In this document: positions 50,784-59,404 of the stretch, one piece after another
Layout: the number at the start of each line of letters is the position of its first letter
Numbering within the stretch: position 1 is the first letter of the stretch
NCBI GenBank assembly: GCA_964525045.1
Contig: CAZGFD010000004.1
Span: forward strand, 1 to 64,000
DNA from: G020348185 sp964525045
Lineage (GTDB): Bacteria; Nitrospirota; Nitrospiria; Nitrospirales; UBA8639
Length of the DNA stretch: 64,000 bases
Direction of reading: 5' to 3'
Translations under genes and position numbers: made by a program
Notes under the pieces: model-generated
Told to the model about the DNA's origin: nothing
The model's database searches: none
The model's input: only the letters and a program-made list of their open reading frames with translations

Positions 50784-51665
50784 TTACAAATGCTTGCGGA
50801 CTCTATTCCAGCTATTAACCAGAATGGCCCTTCTTGGGAAACCTTCTTTATCCTCGGGGTCGTGTAGGATCACAGCCTTCAGCCGATGTTCAACCAGCAC
50901 TTCCGCAAACTCCGGCGTCCGTCCAATCCCTCCAGTCACATTGGCCCATCCATCTTTTTCAAGTTGCACAATCAATTCTTCGAGAGCCTGAGGACCGCTG
51001 GGAATGATTTTGGAAAACCCTAAAGGAAGCTGATGGGTTTGAATCCATTCTTGAAGGGTTTTTTTATCTCCCGCTTCAGAACGGAAAAGATAGATGAGGT
51101 TGTAATAAAATCGGCCGAGTTTTTCTAATTCTTTTGGAGCATCGTTGTCGGCCTCACCCAAATCAGTTGGGGTGAAATTAATGGGGAATGAAGGGAGTGA
51201 GACCTCAGGATTGCTCACCTCCTGCATCACGGAAACCAGGTCAATGAGTAAGATCGGCTTCTTTCGCTCCCAGGAGGCCAACAAACCTTTCCCCTCAGCA
51301 CTCAGAACTCGCGGGCTTTCGGGTACGCGGACCGTCACAGTAAAGTTTCCTCTCATGCGAGGGGCATATTCCAAAAAGGCCCGTCCATCACCTCCGGTCA
51401 TGGTCGTTCCAACGATTTGCCGTTCCACGAGAAATTCGAGGGTCTCACCACCAAGACCGATTTCCCGGCCTAAAAGGCTTTCTGAAAAAACCCTGGCTTG
51501 GAGTTGTATCAGCTCTCCTGGATTCGTCAGCACATCAGTAACTCGGACCGTGGGCTGAACCTTGTCGGCACCAGGAACCTTTTCAATGGTATAACTCGCC
51601 TGAAGGGCAAAGATCACACCCATACTACAAAGGAAGCGAGTGGATATTCTGCTAAAAGAGTCCAT
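50784..51665 (-). CDS. Exported protein with Ig-like and HAD/LNS2-like domains
   Basis: Predicted 293-residue secreted protein. AAGGGG before the ATG at 51665 supports this start over one at 51722. After a signal segment (FLCSMGVIFALQASY) comes a Big-type Ig-like beta-sandwich (TNPGELIQLQARVFS to FTVTVRVPES, residues about 40-130). The C-terminal half has KKPILLIDLVSVMQE and later GGIGRTPEFAEVLVEHRLKA, loosely like a HAD or LNS2 phosphatase-like fold with the first Asp. Catalytic status is uncertain. It overlaps the start of the next gene by 14 bases. Confidence 0.6.
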   Translation of the reverse strand: MDSFSRISTRFLCSMGVIFALQASYTIEKVPGADKVQPTVRVTDVLTNPGELIQLQARVFSESLLGREIGLGGETLEFLVERQIVGTTMTGGDGRAFLEYAPRMRGNFTVTVRVPESPRVLSAEGKGLLASWERKKPILLIDLVSVMQEVSNPEVSLPSFPINFTPTDLGEADNDAPKELEKLGRFYYNLIYLFRSEAGDKKTLQEWIQTHQLPLGFSKIIPSGPQALEELIVQLEKDGWANVTGGIGRTPEFAEVLVEHRLKAVILHDPEDKEGFPRRAILVNSWNRVRKHL

Positions 51666-51894
51666 ATCCCCTTTTGGCAAAAGAAAACGCATCAAAGGCG
51701 GAAAATATGGCAAACGAGACATAAAACAGCCACCCGACCGGCCAATAAAACTTGGAGATGATGATTAATGCAATTCCACATGCCAAAAACACATATCCCC
51801 GTTGAACACCCAAGAACAGGTGCCCCACCCCGGCCAGAATCGAAAGGGTGGCAGCCCCGATCCCATTCAGGGTTTTTTCTCTTTCCTCATCCAT
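51652..51894 (-). CDS. Small inner-membrane protein
   Basis: Predicted 80-residue membrane protein with two or three hydrophobic helices (LSILAGVGHLFLGVQRGYVF, ACGIALIIISKFYW, GWLFYVSFAIFSAFDA). The pattern resembles small TM2-like or DUF-type integral proteins with a Gly-rich first helix. A frame open to 51942 would start inside the palindromic repeat, so the ATG at 51894 is preferred. It overlaps the exported-protein gene by 14 bases and is co-transcribed with it. Confidence 0.65.
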   Translation of the reverse strand: MDEEREKTLNGIGAATLSILAGVGHLFLGVQRGYVFLACGIALIIISKFYWPVGWLFYVSFAIFSAFDAFSFAKRGYGLF

Positions 51895-51929
51895 GCGAAT
51901 TAATAGTTTCGGATTCCTGGTTTCAAAGT

Positions 51930-52072
51930 GTAGCTGCGCCATCTCATGGCGCCTCTTCAGGTGACCGAAACCTAAAACCAGAGCTGATTTGTTGTCGGAA
52001 TTTTATAATTCATCCTATCACACCTTATGAATCATGACGTTTGTGTGAGGCAGCATAAGATGCTGCAACTAC
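51930..52072 (+). repeat. 145-bp palindrome-ended repeat, copy B
   Basis: Same family as copies A and C: begins GTAGCTGCGCCATCTCATGG and ends with a CATAAGATGCTGCAACTAC hairpin. About 80% or more of bases match copy C by eye. It lies directly upstream of the small membrane-protein gene. Confidence 0.85.
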
Positions 52073-52266
52073 AAAATTGAAACCCTTTTTGTATCTTTCC
52101 CTTGTTCGAACCTTACCACGGGGCTTCTTTGAAGTTCCAGAAAGCAACCGATCCGGCCAGAGCCCACAACAAAATAAAAAATGAAACAAAAATCGGCCGA
52201 CAGGATCTGGTAGGTGAACGTTGCGATAAGCAGTAAAACGTTAACCTCTTGGTTTCTTTTCAAAGA

Positions 52267-52444
52267 AATATCGAATATCCAACAAGGAATGTCGAATGAT
52301 GAAGTCTGGGAAGGTTGGCGGTTAAAAGTTCGGTTTTATGGAATTGATACGGATAAAATGCCCATTTAATGGACCCTTACGAATCATCGCTTTCTTTTCC
52401 TTGGACATTCATTATTCCTTGCTCGCCATTCGATATTCTTCTTG
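52267..52444. repeat. Inverted pair of short dispersed repeats
   Basis: A segment at 52267-52305 (AATATCGAATATCCAACAAG onward) is related, in reverse complement, to 52401-52444 (…CGCCATTCGATATTC…). Shared blocks are AATATCGAAT and CAAGGAAT. The whole spacer 52073-52515 has no convincing gene; a minus-strand frame at 52069-52263 is weak. Such ATATCGAAT repeats are found in many environmental bacteria. Confidence 0.55.
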
Positions 52445-52515
52445 TTTGAATACTGTACGAGCATTGTTGAGGGGGGTACTACCCGTTTGGAGGTAGACGG
52501 ATTGGCAGAAGCCCC

Positions 52516-52800
52516 TTAGGCCAGTTTTCGCTTTCGGAGTTCTTCAGTATAGGTTTTTTGATACATGACATTCCATTCCTGGGACCCTTCCGGAATCGGA
52601 CGAGAATAGGACTTTAATTTCAAGCGAACCAATCGATCCAGTTCTTCTTCTAATTTCACGTGCTCCGTCAACACCCGTTTAATCTCCCGAAGCACCGTCG
52701 TGGGATCGCTTTTCAGTTTGGCGTCCTTCGCGCCCTCCAGGAATTTTAAGATCACATGAGCGAGATGGGTCTGTTTTTCGTCACTTAATAATAGCGCCAT
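52516..52800 (-). CDS. DUF507-family protein, first copy
   Basis: Predicted 94-residue helical protein. The ATG at 52800 gives a start (MALLLSDEKQTHLAHVILKF) typical of DUF507, and the DPTTVLREIKRVLTEHVKLE and PEGSQEWNVMYQKTYTEEL segments follow the family pattern. A longer frame to 52845 is less likely. Its function is unknown. It pairs with a second DUF507 gene 59 bases upstream. Confidence 0.8.
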   Translation of the reverse strand: MALLLSDEKQTHLAHVILKFLEGAKDAKLKSDPTTVLREIKRVLTEHVKLEEELDRLVRLKLKSYSRPIPEGSQEWNVMYQKTYTEELRKRKLA

Positions 52801-52858
52801 GACAAGAAAATCACCGATTGGTGCTGAACAACTGTTCTGAAACACCAGTTAGGAATAC

Positions 52859-53140
52859 TTAAAGGACTAGTCCTCTTTCACGAACGAGTTTTTGTTTTAC
52901 CATCGTGAACATCTTTTGATAATCGGCACGCCCCTTCTCAAAATCGGACTCAAATTTCTTTAAGATTTCACGAATCTCCGCATTCAGCCGGTCCTCAACG
53001 GCCAGTTCTTCGGTTATCGCATGGTCCAACGACCGCGTAAGATTATCAGAGGACCCGGTAATTTCGAGAAGGCCCTGCTTTCGTAATTGTGCGACCGTTG
53101 TCGAAGCGATAGACTGAATTCGTTCTTTGTTCAAACGCAT
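52859..53140 (-). CDS. DUF507-family protein, second copy
   Basis: Predicted 93-residue helical protein, a divergent paralogue of the 52516 gene: RLNKERIQSIASTTVAQLRK, AITEELAVEDRLNAEIREIL and FEKGRADYQKMFTMVKQKL. The ATG at 53140 has GAGAGG nearby; the codon at 53143 is a TTG. DUF507 proteins often occur in pairs, suggesting a heteromer. Confidence 0.8.
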   Translation of the reverse strand: MRLNKERIQSIASTTVAQLRKQGLLEITGSSDNLTRSLDHAITEELAVEDRLNAEIREILKKFESDFEKGRADYQKMFTMVKQKLVRERGLVL

Positions 53141-53149
53141 CAACGCCTC

Positions 53150-53536
53150 TCAAGAAACCGGTTCCACCTTAATCTTCGTAGAGCCGGCTGCGGTCTGTAA
53201 AATTTTTGCATCTCCAATGATCTTCCCCAAAATGTTGACCCGATCCGCTGGGACTGGATCTTCGCCAAGACTCATTGGGGTCCGTCCGAAAAAAATTGCC
53301 AGCATTTCTCCAGCGCCCCAAAACGCCACATCTCCAATCTTGACACGGGTTGTCGCCGTTTCACGAAAATCTTTGACCCCTGGTAATTGACAATAAAACT
53401 CCTCACCCCACATATTTACGGCGGTCTCGATCGGCAAGGCTGCATACACCTGTTGAGCGGTCCGGGTCGGATTCAGCTCCGCCTCGACCTTTACGCCCCC
53501 AATGGTAATACGGATTCGTTTTGGCTGTAAGTCCAC
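53150..53536 (-). CDS. Cyclophilin-like-fold protein
   Basis: Predicted 128-residue protein. ITIGGVKVEAELNPTRTAQQ, YAALPIETAVNMWGEEFYC and VKIGDVAFWGAGEMLAIFFG match the cyclophilin-like domain family (PF04126 type), a beta-barrel distinct from true prolyl isomerases and of unknown activity. The isomerase active-site Arg is absent. It ends 9 bases upstream of the DUF507 pair; the three form an operon. Confidence 0.8.
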   Translation of the reverse strand: MDLQPKRIRITIGGVKVEAELNPTRTAQQVYAALPIETAVNMWGEEFYCQLPGVKDFRETATTRVKIGDVAFWGAGEMLAIFFGRTPMSLGEDPVPADRVNILGKIIGDAKILQTAAGSTKIKVEPVS

Positions 53537-53585
53537 GGTTAAACCTCATTCATAAAAAAAAGTTTCGGGGTTCAGAATTCAAAGC

Positions 53586-53732
53586 GTAGCTGCGCCATCT
53601 TATGGCGCCTCTTCCAGTCACCGAAAACCAAAACCAGCCCGGAATTGTTGGTCGGAGACATATAATTCATCCTATGACGCACTTTCTGAACCATGACGTT
53701 CGTCGGGGAGCAGCATAAGATGCTGCAGCTAC
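53586..53732 (+). repeat. 145-bp palindrome-ended repeat, copy C
   Basis: Third copy, same orientation as B. Starts GTAGCTGCGCCATCTTATGG and ends GCATAAGATGCTGCAGCTAC, so the two ends are inverted repeats (GTAGCTGC/GCAGCTAC). It occupies most of the spacer between the cyclophilin-like operon and the divergent exonuclease gene. Confidence 0.85.
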
Positions 53733-53851
53733 AAACTTAAAAAGGTTGTTACCCCCTACACCAAATAGGCTTGCGGCAAGATAGACGTTCAATCTAGCTT
53801 GTCGTTTCCCTGAAATCAAGGCTAGAATCCCAATCAGGCACAAGGTCACTC

Positions 53852-54622
53852 ATGTTGGAATCTACTTTCATTTTCCTAAAGGGAATCGGTGAAGCCACGG
53901 AGCAACGTCTCTGGGAACAAGGTATTGATTCATGGAGCGCCTTTCTTGGCCATCCCTCGATTCCCTACATATCTCCGGCCCGCAAAATATTGTATGACCA
54001 AGATCTGGAGCAGGCGGTCCAGAACCTTTCCGCTGGAAATTCAAAGTTTTTTGCACGCCTGTTAAAGGCACGGGATCATTGGCGGCTTTTCCAGACTTTT
54101 CGTTCCAGAATCGCATTTCTGGATATTGAGACGAACGGCCAACCACCGGAAACCGGGGAAATCACCCTGGTGGGAATTTACGGAAACGGCACCATGACTA
54201 CCTTGATTCACGGTGAGTCCCTGAATGAAAACCGATTGAATCATGAGCTGGCGAAATATGACCTTCTCGTCACCTTTTTTGGTTCCGGATTCGATCTGCC
54301 TTATATACGATACAAATTTCCCACAGTGTTGCTGGATCATGCCCATTTTGATTTGTGTTTTGCCGCAAGGCGACTCGGCTATAAAGGTGGACTCAAGCAT
54401 ATTGAGCTTGAATGTGGTCTTTCACGATCCCGACATGTTGCCGGACTGACCGGCTGGGACGCGGTGAATTTATGGTACGCCTGGCAGGATGGCGATTCAC
54501 ACGCGGGCATCCAACTGCTGCAATACAATGAAGCCGATGTAAAAAATTTAGAGCCGTTGGCCGAGCTTCTTTATGACGAACTGGTTCGGCACTACGGTCT
54601 CGGAAATCAGGCCATGACATGA
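53852..54622 (+). CDS. YprB-like RNase H-fold 3'-5' exonuclease
   Basis: Predicted 256 residues. A helix-hairpin-helix-like start (FLKGIGEATEQRLWEQGIDS) precedes an RNase H-like domain: IAFLDIETNG (metal-binding D and E), YDLLVTFFGSGFDLPYI, then HFDLCFAARRLGYKGGLKHI and YNEADVKNLEPL with the C-terminal Asp. This matches the YprB family linked to DNA or RNA maintenance. It overlaps the phosphatase gene in ATGA. Confidence 0.85.
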   Translation: MLESTFIFLKGIGEATEQRLWEQGIDSWSAFLGHPSIPYISPARKILYDQDLEQAVQNLSAGNSKFFARLLKARDHWRLFQTFRSRIAFLDIETNGQPPETGEITLVGIYGNGTMTTLIHGESLNENRLNHELAKYDLLVTFFGSGFDLPYIRYKFPTVLLDHAHFDLCFAARRLGYKGGLKHIELECGLSRSRHVAGLTGWDAVNLWYAWQDGDSHAGIQLLQYNEADVKNLEPLAELLYDELVRHYGLGNQAMT

Positions 54623-55395
54623 ATTGGAAGGGAAAAGGTCTCACGCATATCGGTAAGGTCCGCCAACTGAACCAGGATGCCTTTGGAATGTACAAGCACC
54701 TGAGGCTGTGGCTCATCGCGGATGGAATGGGAGGCCATCCGGGTGGTGAAATAGCCAGCCAATTAGCCATAGACAATATGGCCGCGTATTTCGAGACACA
54801 TCAACCGCCCTTGGATGGGACCTCGAAAGAGCCCGAAAGGTCCTCCGTTATTCTCGGGGAAACATTGGAATCTGCAAACCTCGCCATTCGCGAGTATGCT
54901 CGTCAGCACATCGAATTTACCGACATGGGAACCACCGCCGTGGCCGTACATCTGGACGGACGTTCTCCAACCGTCGCCACGATTGCTCATGCCGGCGATA
55001 GTCGAGCGTATTTGATTCGGGATCAAACCCTTACCCCCTTAACCCGAGACCATTCTCTGGTAGAAGAACGGGTGGAGTTGGGGATCATCACGCCGGAACA
55101 GGCGCTGACTCATCCCCTTCGTCATATCATTACCCGGGCCTTGGGCATTGATCACCATGTCGTGCCTTCGGTGACAACGATTGATCTCACCGAAAAGGAT
55201 CAGCTCTTGCTCTGCACCGATGGGCTTACCAAAATGATGACGGATCAACAGATTTTAAATACGATTCTGGGCGCCAACACCAACCTGGATCGAATCTGTC
55301 ACTCTTTGATCGAGGAGGCACTTAACCGGGGTGGTGAGGATAATGTGACGGTTGTGATTCTTGGAATTGAGAGGGAAACGAAAGAAGTTCTTTAA
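54619..55395 (+). CDS. prpC: PP2C-type protein phosphatase
   Basis: Predicted 258-residue Ser/Thr phosphatase. QDAFGMYKHLRLWLIADGMGGHPGGE (first metal Asp), HAGDSRAYLIRD, LTRDHSLVEE, DQLLLCTDGL and RGGEDNVTVV give motifs 1-11 of the PPM family. Coupled to the YprB-like gene. A partner kinase is not in the window. Confidence 0.94.
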   Translation: MNWKGKGLTHIGKVRQLNQDAFGMYKHLRLWLIADGMGGHPGGEIASQLAIDNMAAYFETHQPPLDGTSKEPERSSVILGETLESANLAIREYARQHIEFTDMGTTAVAVHLDGRSPTVATIAHAGDSRAYLIRDQTLTPLTRDHSLVEERVELGIITPEQALTHPLRHIITRALGIDHHVVPSVTTIDLTEKDQLLLCTDGLTKMMTDQQILNTILGANTNLDRICHSLIEEALNRGGEDNVTVVILGIERETKEVL

Positions 55396-55411
55396 TACAG
55401 GTGGGCTCGTT

Positions 55412-56149
55412 TCATTGAGGGGGTCGTCGAAACAATGCCGACAACCCGAAGTACCCAACGGCATCTTTGAGATTGGAATACCAGCGCTTAAACGTACCCA
55501 TTTCAGGATTGGTGACATACTGCATGGTTAACACGATACGTTCCTCATTTTCTCCCAAAGGCGTCACGGCATGGTAGAGTTTGTCCCCATTGAAAAAAAT
55601 AAGCACACCCGGATCCGTGGTCATCGATAACTCTTGTGGTTTGGCCAATGAATCTTTGGTATGAAGCCGGCACACCAACCGACTGCTGGAACGATCCACG
55701 AGGCCCAACAGGGCAGTATACCGCGCTCCCTTGTAATACGACGTATCGTAGTGATATCCAATATGATCACCTTCTTCGGTATAGAAGTACAGGGCACAGG
55801 CATGTGGATCATCGTCCGGACATAGGACCAGCGGGGCACCGGCTAGCTGACTAAACCACTCAAGGAGACGAGGGTCGCGATAAAAAGCCAGGAGGGAGGG
55901 GGCCGATTGGCGCAAGAAATAGTAGCTGATACTGCCCCCTTTTTTATGTCCGGGTATGTAATTTCGATTCAGGTGGGTTCTGATTTGCTGAACTTCTTCA
56001 ATAAAGGTATCAATAACATCCTGAGGAAGAAAGCTCTCCACAGCGAGAAATTCCCCTTGGTTGTGGTAGTCTGTCTTTAAGTCATCCATGCGGAATTTTT
56101 GCAGGGCATGATGTACTTCCTCTTCGATTCGGGGCAGAACGGTTTCCAT
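55412..56149 (-). CDS. Probable Fe(II)/2-oxoglutarate dioxygenase
   Basis: Predicted 245 residues. The double-stranded-beta-helix motif is visible: HYDTSYY (His-x-Asp), then KLYHAVTPLGENEERIVLTM with the distal His and an Arg for 2-oxoglutarate. FLAVESFLPQDVIDTFIEEV and YFLRQSAPSLLAFYRD lead in, as in HalD/PHYH-like oxygenases. The substrate is unknown. It faces prpC tail to tail and is divergent from another oxygenase-like gene at 56443. Confidence 0.8.
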   Translation of the reverse strand: METVLPRIEEEVHHALQKFRMDDLKTDYHNQGEFLAVESFLPQDVIDTFIEEVQQIRTHLNRNYIPGHKKGGSISYYFLRQSAPSLLAFYRDPRLLEWFSQLAGAPLVLCPDDDPHACALYFYTEEGDHIGYHYDTSYYKGARYTALLGLVDRSSSRLVCRLHTKDSLAKPQELSMTTDPGVLIFFNGDKLYHAVTPLGENEERIVLTMQYVTNPEMGTFKRWYSNLKDAVGYFGLSALFRRPPQ

Positions 56150-56442
56150 TGATCAGGTCTCCTTCATATTGTTTTCAACTCTTATGTCCCTCGAGACGGT
56201 CCGACGCACTCACAATGACCTTATCCTTCAACATAACATTAAAGGAACATTCTATCCATCTCCTTCTTTTTCCCGGAACGTTAATATCGTTCTTAATAAT
56301 ACGATTCGGGTTTCACATCAAAAAATTTTTTCGATTTTTTTCTCGAAACTCGATACCCCGGCAGAGTGAAAGTTGACCTTGCTACCCTTGTCTTCCTATC
56401 CTCGCTGACATCGCCCTCTGCAAACGGGAGAATAAAAAACTT

Positions 56443-57111
56443 ATGGGATGTCTACCCTACCGAGAACCGACACCGGGCATCGATTACTTGATCGAAGACA
56501 ATGTCCTTCCCAACGCCATAGAAATCGCCCAGCGGTGCATTTCCAAGACCACATGGACACTTGGTTCTCCCTGGCGGCCCGAACCCTGGCCGGGAATGCG
56601 AGCCCCCCAGGCGTTGACTCCAAATGAATTGCGGACTATTGAACAGTGCGTAATGAAAGGTTTGGGCATTCAAGCTCTTCAACCTCAGGATGACGGCGAA
56701 TGCGGTATTTCGGGGCATAATCATATTCAAATCGTTGGCGGGGCAGAAAGCGTGGCGAGGCCCCATGTCGACTCAGCCAAAATTTGCGATTATGCCGCTG
56801 TCCTCTATCTCCACCCGAATCCTCCCACCCCCCATTGTGGGACATCCTTTTATCGCCTCAAGGGAGAAGGAGGACACCCCGATGGGAATGTCTGCCCGCG
56901 TGAATACGAAAGTTTGAGCCAGGTTCCCGGGATCCCGAGTGAAATGGACCCCACGATGTTTGAAGAGATTAAAGAGGTGCCGTACGTCTTTAATCGCCTT
57001 CTCGCCTATAAATCGGACCTAATTCACTCTGCGACGTCTTATTTCGGATGGGGCCACCAGCTTGCTTCGAAAAGAATGGCCGCCGTGTTTTTCTGGAAAG
57101 TGGCCACCTAA
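56443..57111 (+). CDS. DUF6445-like 2-oxoglutarate/Fe(II) oxygenase family protein
   Basis: Predicted 222 residues. ARPHVDSAKICDYAAVLYLH carries a His-x-Asp, and NRLLAYKSDLIHSATSYFG the distal His, with an Arg near the end (ASKRMAAVFFW). GTSFYRLKGEGGHPDG lies between. This is the layout of the DUF6445 group of the cupin-like oxygenases. Its substrate is unknown. It is divergent from the 55412 oxygenase, separated by about 290 bases, and may belong to the same pathway. Confidence 0.7.
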   Translation: MGCLPYREPTPGIDYLIEDNVLPNAIEIAQRCISKTTWTLGSPWRPEPWPGMRAPQALTPNELRTIEQCVMKGLGIQALQPQDDGECGISGHNHIQIVGGAESVARPHVDSAKICDYAAVLYLHPNPPTPHCGTSFYRLKGEGGHPDGNVCPREYESLSQVPGIPSEMDPTMFEEIKEVPYVFNRLLAYKSDLIHSATSYFGWGHQLASKRMAAVFFWKVAT

Positions 57112-57155
57112 AACAGACGTGTCGCCTGATCCACGGCTGAGCCTGAGGTTCCCGG

Positions 57156-58856
57156 CTACGATGGCCTCCTCTTCCTAGGTTTGGCCGACATTTGCAGCAT
57201 TTCTGTCGCGGTGTCTCGCGTAGACGGTGTGATCTCCAACCCGCCCAGCATTCGAGCTACCTCATTTTGACGTTCTGTCTCCCTCAGCATTCGCACAGCT
57301 GTTACCGTTTTTTTGTTTTTTACATTCTTTTCGATCAGATAATGGGTGCCGGCCTGGGAGGCAATTTGTGGTAAATGCGTGATACAAAAGACTTGGTGGT
57401 AGTGGGCCAAAGTCCGGAGACGCTCTCCCACCACCGCGGCCACCGGACCGCCAATTCCCGTATCCACTTCATCAAAAATTAATACGGACACTTCATCCGC
57501 CTCCGCCAACACAGATTTGATCGCAAGCATTATTCGAGAGAGTTCACCACCAGACGCCACTTTGGCAAGAGGCTGGAGAGGCTCCCCCGGATTGGCCGAC
57601 AGCACAAACTCTACTTTGTCCATTCCCGTCATCCCGCCCCCGCCGATATCGGAATGGGAGTCCATCTTCACCTGGAACCGGACTTGATTCATTCGAAGCA
57701 CTGAAAATTCACGTTGGATTTTTTGTTCAAACAACTTCGCGGCCTTTCGCCGTTTTTGTGAGAGCTCTTTTCCCAGTTTTTCAATATTACGCCACGCATG
57801 GGAAACCTCTTGGCTTAACCCCTGAATCTGGTCCTGAATATTGACGTACCCTTCAAGTTCTTGTTGAAGTGAATGCTTGCGCTCAATCAATTGTTCAACG
57901 GACTCATGGTATTTTCTTTTTAACCGTTGAATCAGAGCCAAACGTTCATCAATGTCCCCAAACCGGTTTGGGTCATACTCAAGCTCTTCTCGATATTTGC
58001 GCAGGTCCTCGGTTAACTCCTGAAGTGAGACGGATGCCGATTCTCCCACCTGGACCCAGGATTCCACACTCTGGTCAATCTCAGCCAATTCCTTGATCGA
58101 CTGCAAGATTGATCGTAAATTTCCCAACACCGCTTCCTCTCCCTCATACAGGTTCTGGTAGGCATCGTTGGTCAATTCCCCAATCCGTCCCGCATGTTTG
58201 AGACGTTGATATTCCTGGTGAAGGGTTTCCTCCTCCCCTTCTTGAAGGTTGGCGCCCCCTAATTCCTGAAGTTGGTATTCCAGAAATTCCTGGCGGTCCT
58301 TTTGTTCAGCCTTTCGGGTCAAGGTCGCATTCAACTCCCGCTCTTTTTCTTTCCAATGATGATACGCGGTTGCGTACCGGCTCCGTAAATCCTGGGCCTC
58401 ACCAAAATTATCCAGGACATCCAACTGCGCCGATACGGCCAACAATGATTGCTGTTCGTGCTGGCTATGAATATCAATCAACCACCGAGCGATATTCTGG
58501 ACCACCTGCAAGGGAGCCAAACTGCCATTGACATAGGTCTTGTTTTTCCCGGATCGGGAAAGCACTCGACGGATAATAAGTTCCTGGTCATCAGAGGTAA
58601 GCAAATCCCGTTCACGGAGATACTTCACCAATGAATGATTGTGCACAATGGAAAAACCGGCCTCTAAAATAGCCTCTTCAGCGTCTGATCGAATATGATC
58701 GGCCGAGGCACGGCCGCCGGTGAGGATAACCAGGGCATCGACGAGGAGTGATTTCCCACCCCCCGTCTCACCTGTGAGAGCTAGAAATCCTTTGGGAAAT
58801 TCAAGGTGGAGTTGGTCAAAAAGGGCAAAATTTGAAATGCGCAGTTCGGTGAGCAT
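57156..58856 (-). CDS. recN: DNA repair protein RecN
   Basis: Predicted 566-residue SMC-like ATPase for double-strand-break repair. Walker A is GETGGGKSLLVDALV (residues about 30-44), with two coiled-coil arms in the middle, and the C-terminal signature VASGGELSRIMLAIKSV and Walker B VLIFDEVDTGIGG. FDQLHLEFPKGFLALTGETG is the usual start. Full length. The thioredoxin gene lies immediately upstream on the same strand. Confidence 0.97.
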   Translation of the reverse strand: MLTELRISNFALFDQLHLEFPKGFLALTGETGGGKSLLVDALVILTGGRASADHIRSDAEEAILEAGFSIVHNHSLVKYLRERDLLTSDDQELIIRRVLSRSGKNKTYVNGSLAPLQVVQNIARWLIDIHSQHEQQSLLAVSAQLDVLDNFGEAQDLRSRYATAYHHWKEKERELNATLTRKAEQKDRQEFLEYQLQELGGANLQEGEEETLHQEYQRLKHAGRIGELTNDAYQNLYEGEEAVLGNLRSILQSIKELAEIDQSVESWVQVGESASVSLQELTEDLRKYREELEYDPNRFGDIDERLALIQRLKRKYHESVEQLIERKHSLQQELEGYVNIQDQIQGLSQEVSHAWRNIEKLGKELSQKRRKAAKLFEQKIQREFSVLRMNQVRFQVKMDSHSDIGGGGMTGMDKVEFVLSANPGEPLQPLAKVASGGELSRIMLAIKSVLAEADEVSVLIFDEVDTGIGGPVAAVVGERLRTLAHYHQVFCITHLPQIASQAGTHYLIEKNVKNKKTVTAVRMLRETERQNEVARMLGGLEITPSTRDTATEMLQMSAKPRKRRPS

Positions 58857-58883
58857 GTAACCGCGTCATTCGGAACAATGCCG

Positions 58884-59231
58884 TCAGGCCGTTGCCGATG
58901 ACTGCGACAAGAGAGAATCAATGATTTGTTTGAATTGTTGTTTGGGACGAGCTCCGACGATTTTTTCCACAACCTGCCCTTCCTTGAAAAATAAGATCGT
59001 CGGGATGCTCATAATTTGATAGCGTCCGGCAACCTCCGGCGCTTCGTCCGTGTTCAGTTTCATGACTTTCACTTTTCCGGTATATTCCTGGGCCAAATCC
59101 TCCACAATCGGCCCCACCATTTGGCATGGGCCGCACCAGACTGCCCAAAAATCCACCATCACCAACTGTGGTGATTGCATGACCTCCGCTTCCCAATTCC
59201 CAGCATCCGCTTGAGCAACAGTTGTGGACAC
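58884..59231 (-). CDS. trxA: Thioredoxin
   Basis: Predicted 115-residue cytosolic thioredoxin. The redox site is WCGPC (Cys33 and Cys36) in VDFWAVWCGPCQMVGPI. The cis-Pro is in MSIPTILFFKEGQ. GGAGGG precedes the start. 27 bases upstream of recN; co-transcription is likely. Confidence 0.97.
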   Translation of the reverse strand: MSTTVAQADAGNWEAEVMQSPQLVMVDFWAVWCGPCQMVGPIVEDLAQEYTGKVKVMKLNTDEAPEVAGRYQIMSIPTILFFKEGQVVEKIVGARPKQQFKQIIDSLLSQSSATA

Positions 59232-59404
59232 GCTTTCGTCCCTCCTTATTAATTTTTTGTTTACGGTAAATCTAGTTTTTGATCCTAACTGGCCTAAAAA
59301 AACCTGTCAACTTCCCTCTTGAGAATGTTCTCAGGTCTTATGAGGTCTCATATGTTTCCTGGAGAGTTCAACTCGAAACCCGAAACCCGAAACTTAATTT
59401 CATA

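Noticed and set aside
52069..52263. Minus-strand frame of 64 codons next to repeat copy B
   Set aside because: It begins without a ribosome site and overlaps the palindromic repeat; the hydrophobic stretch is not convincing.
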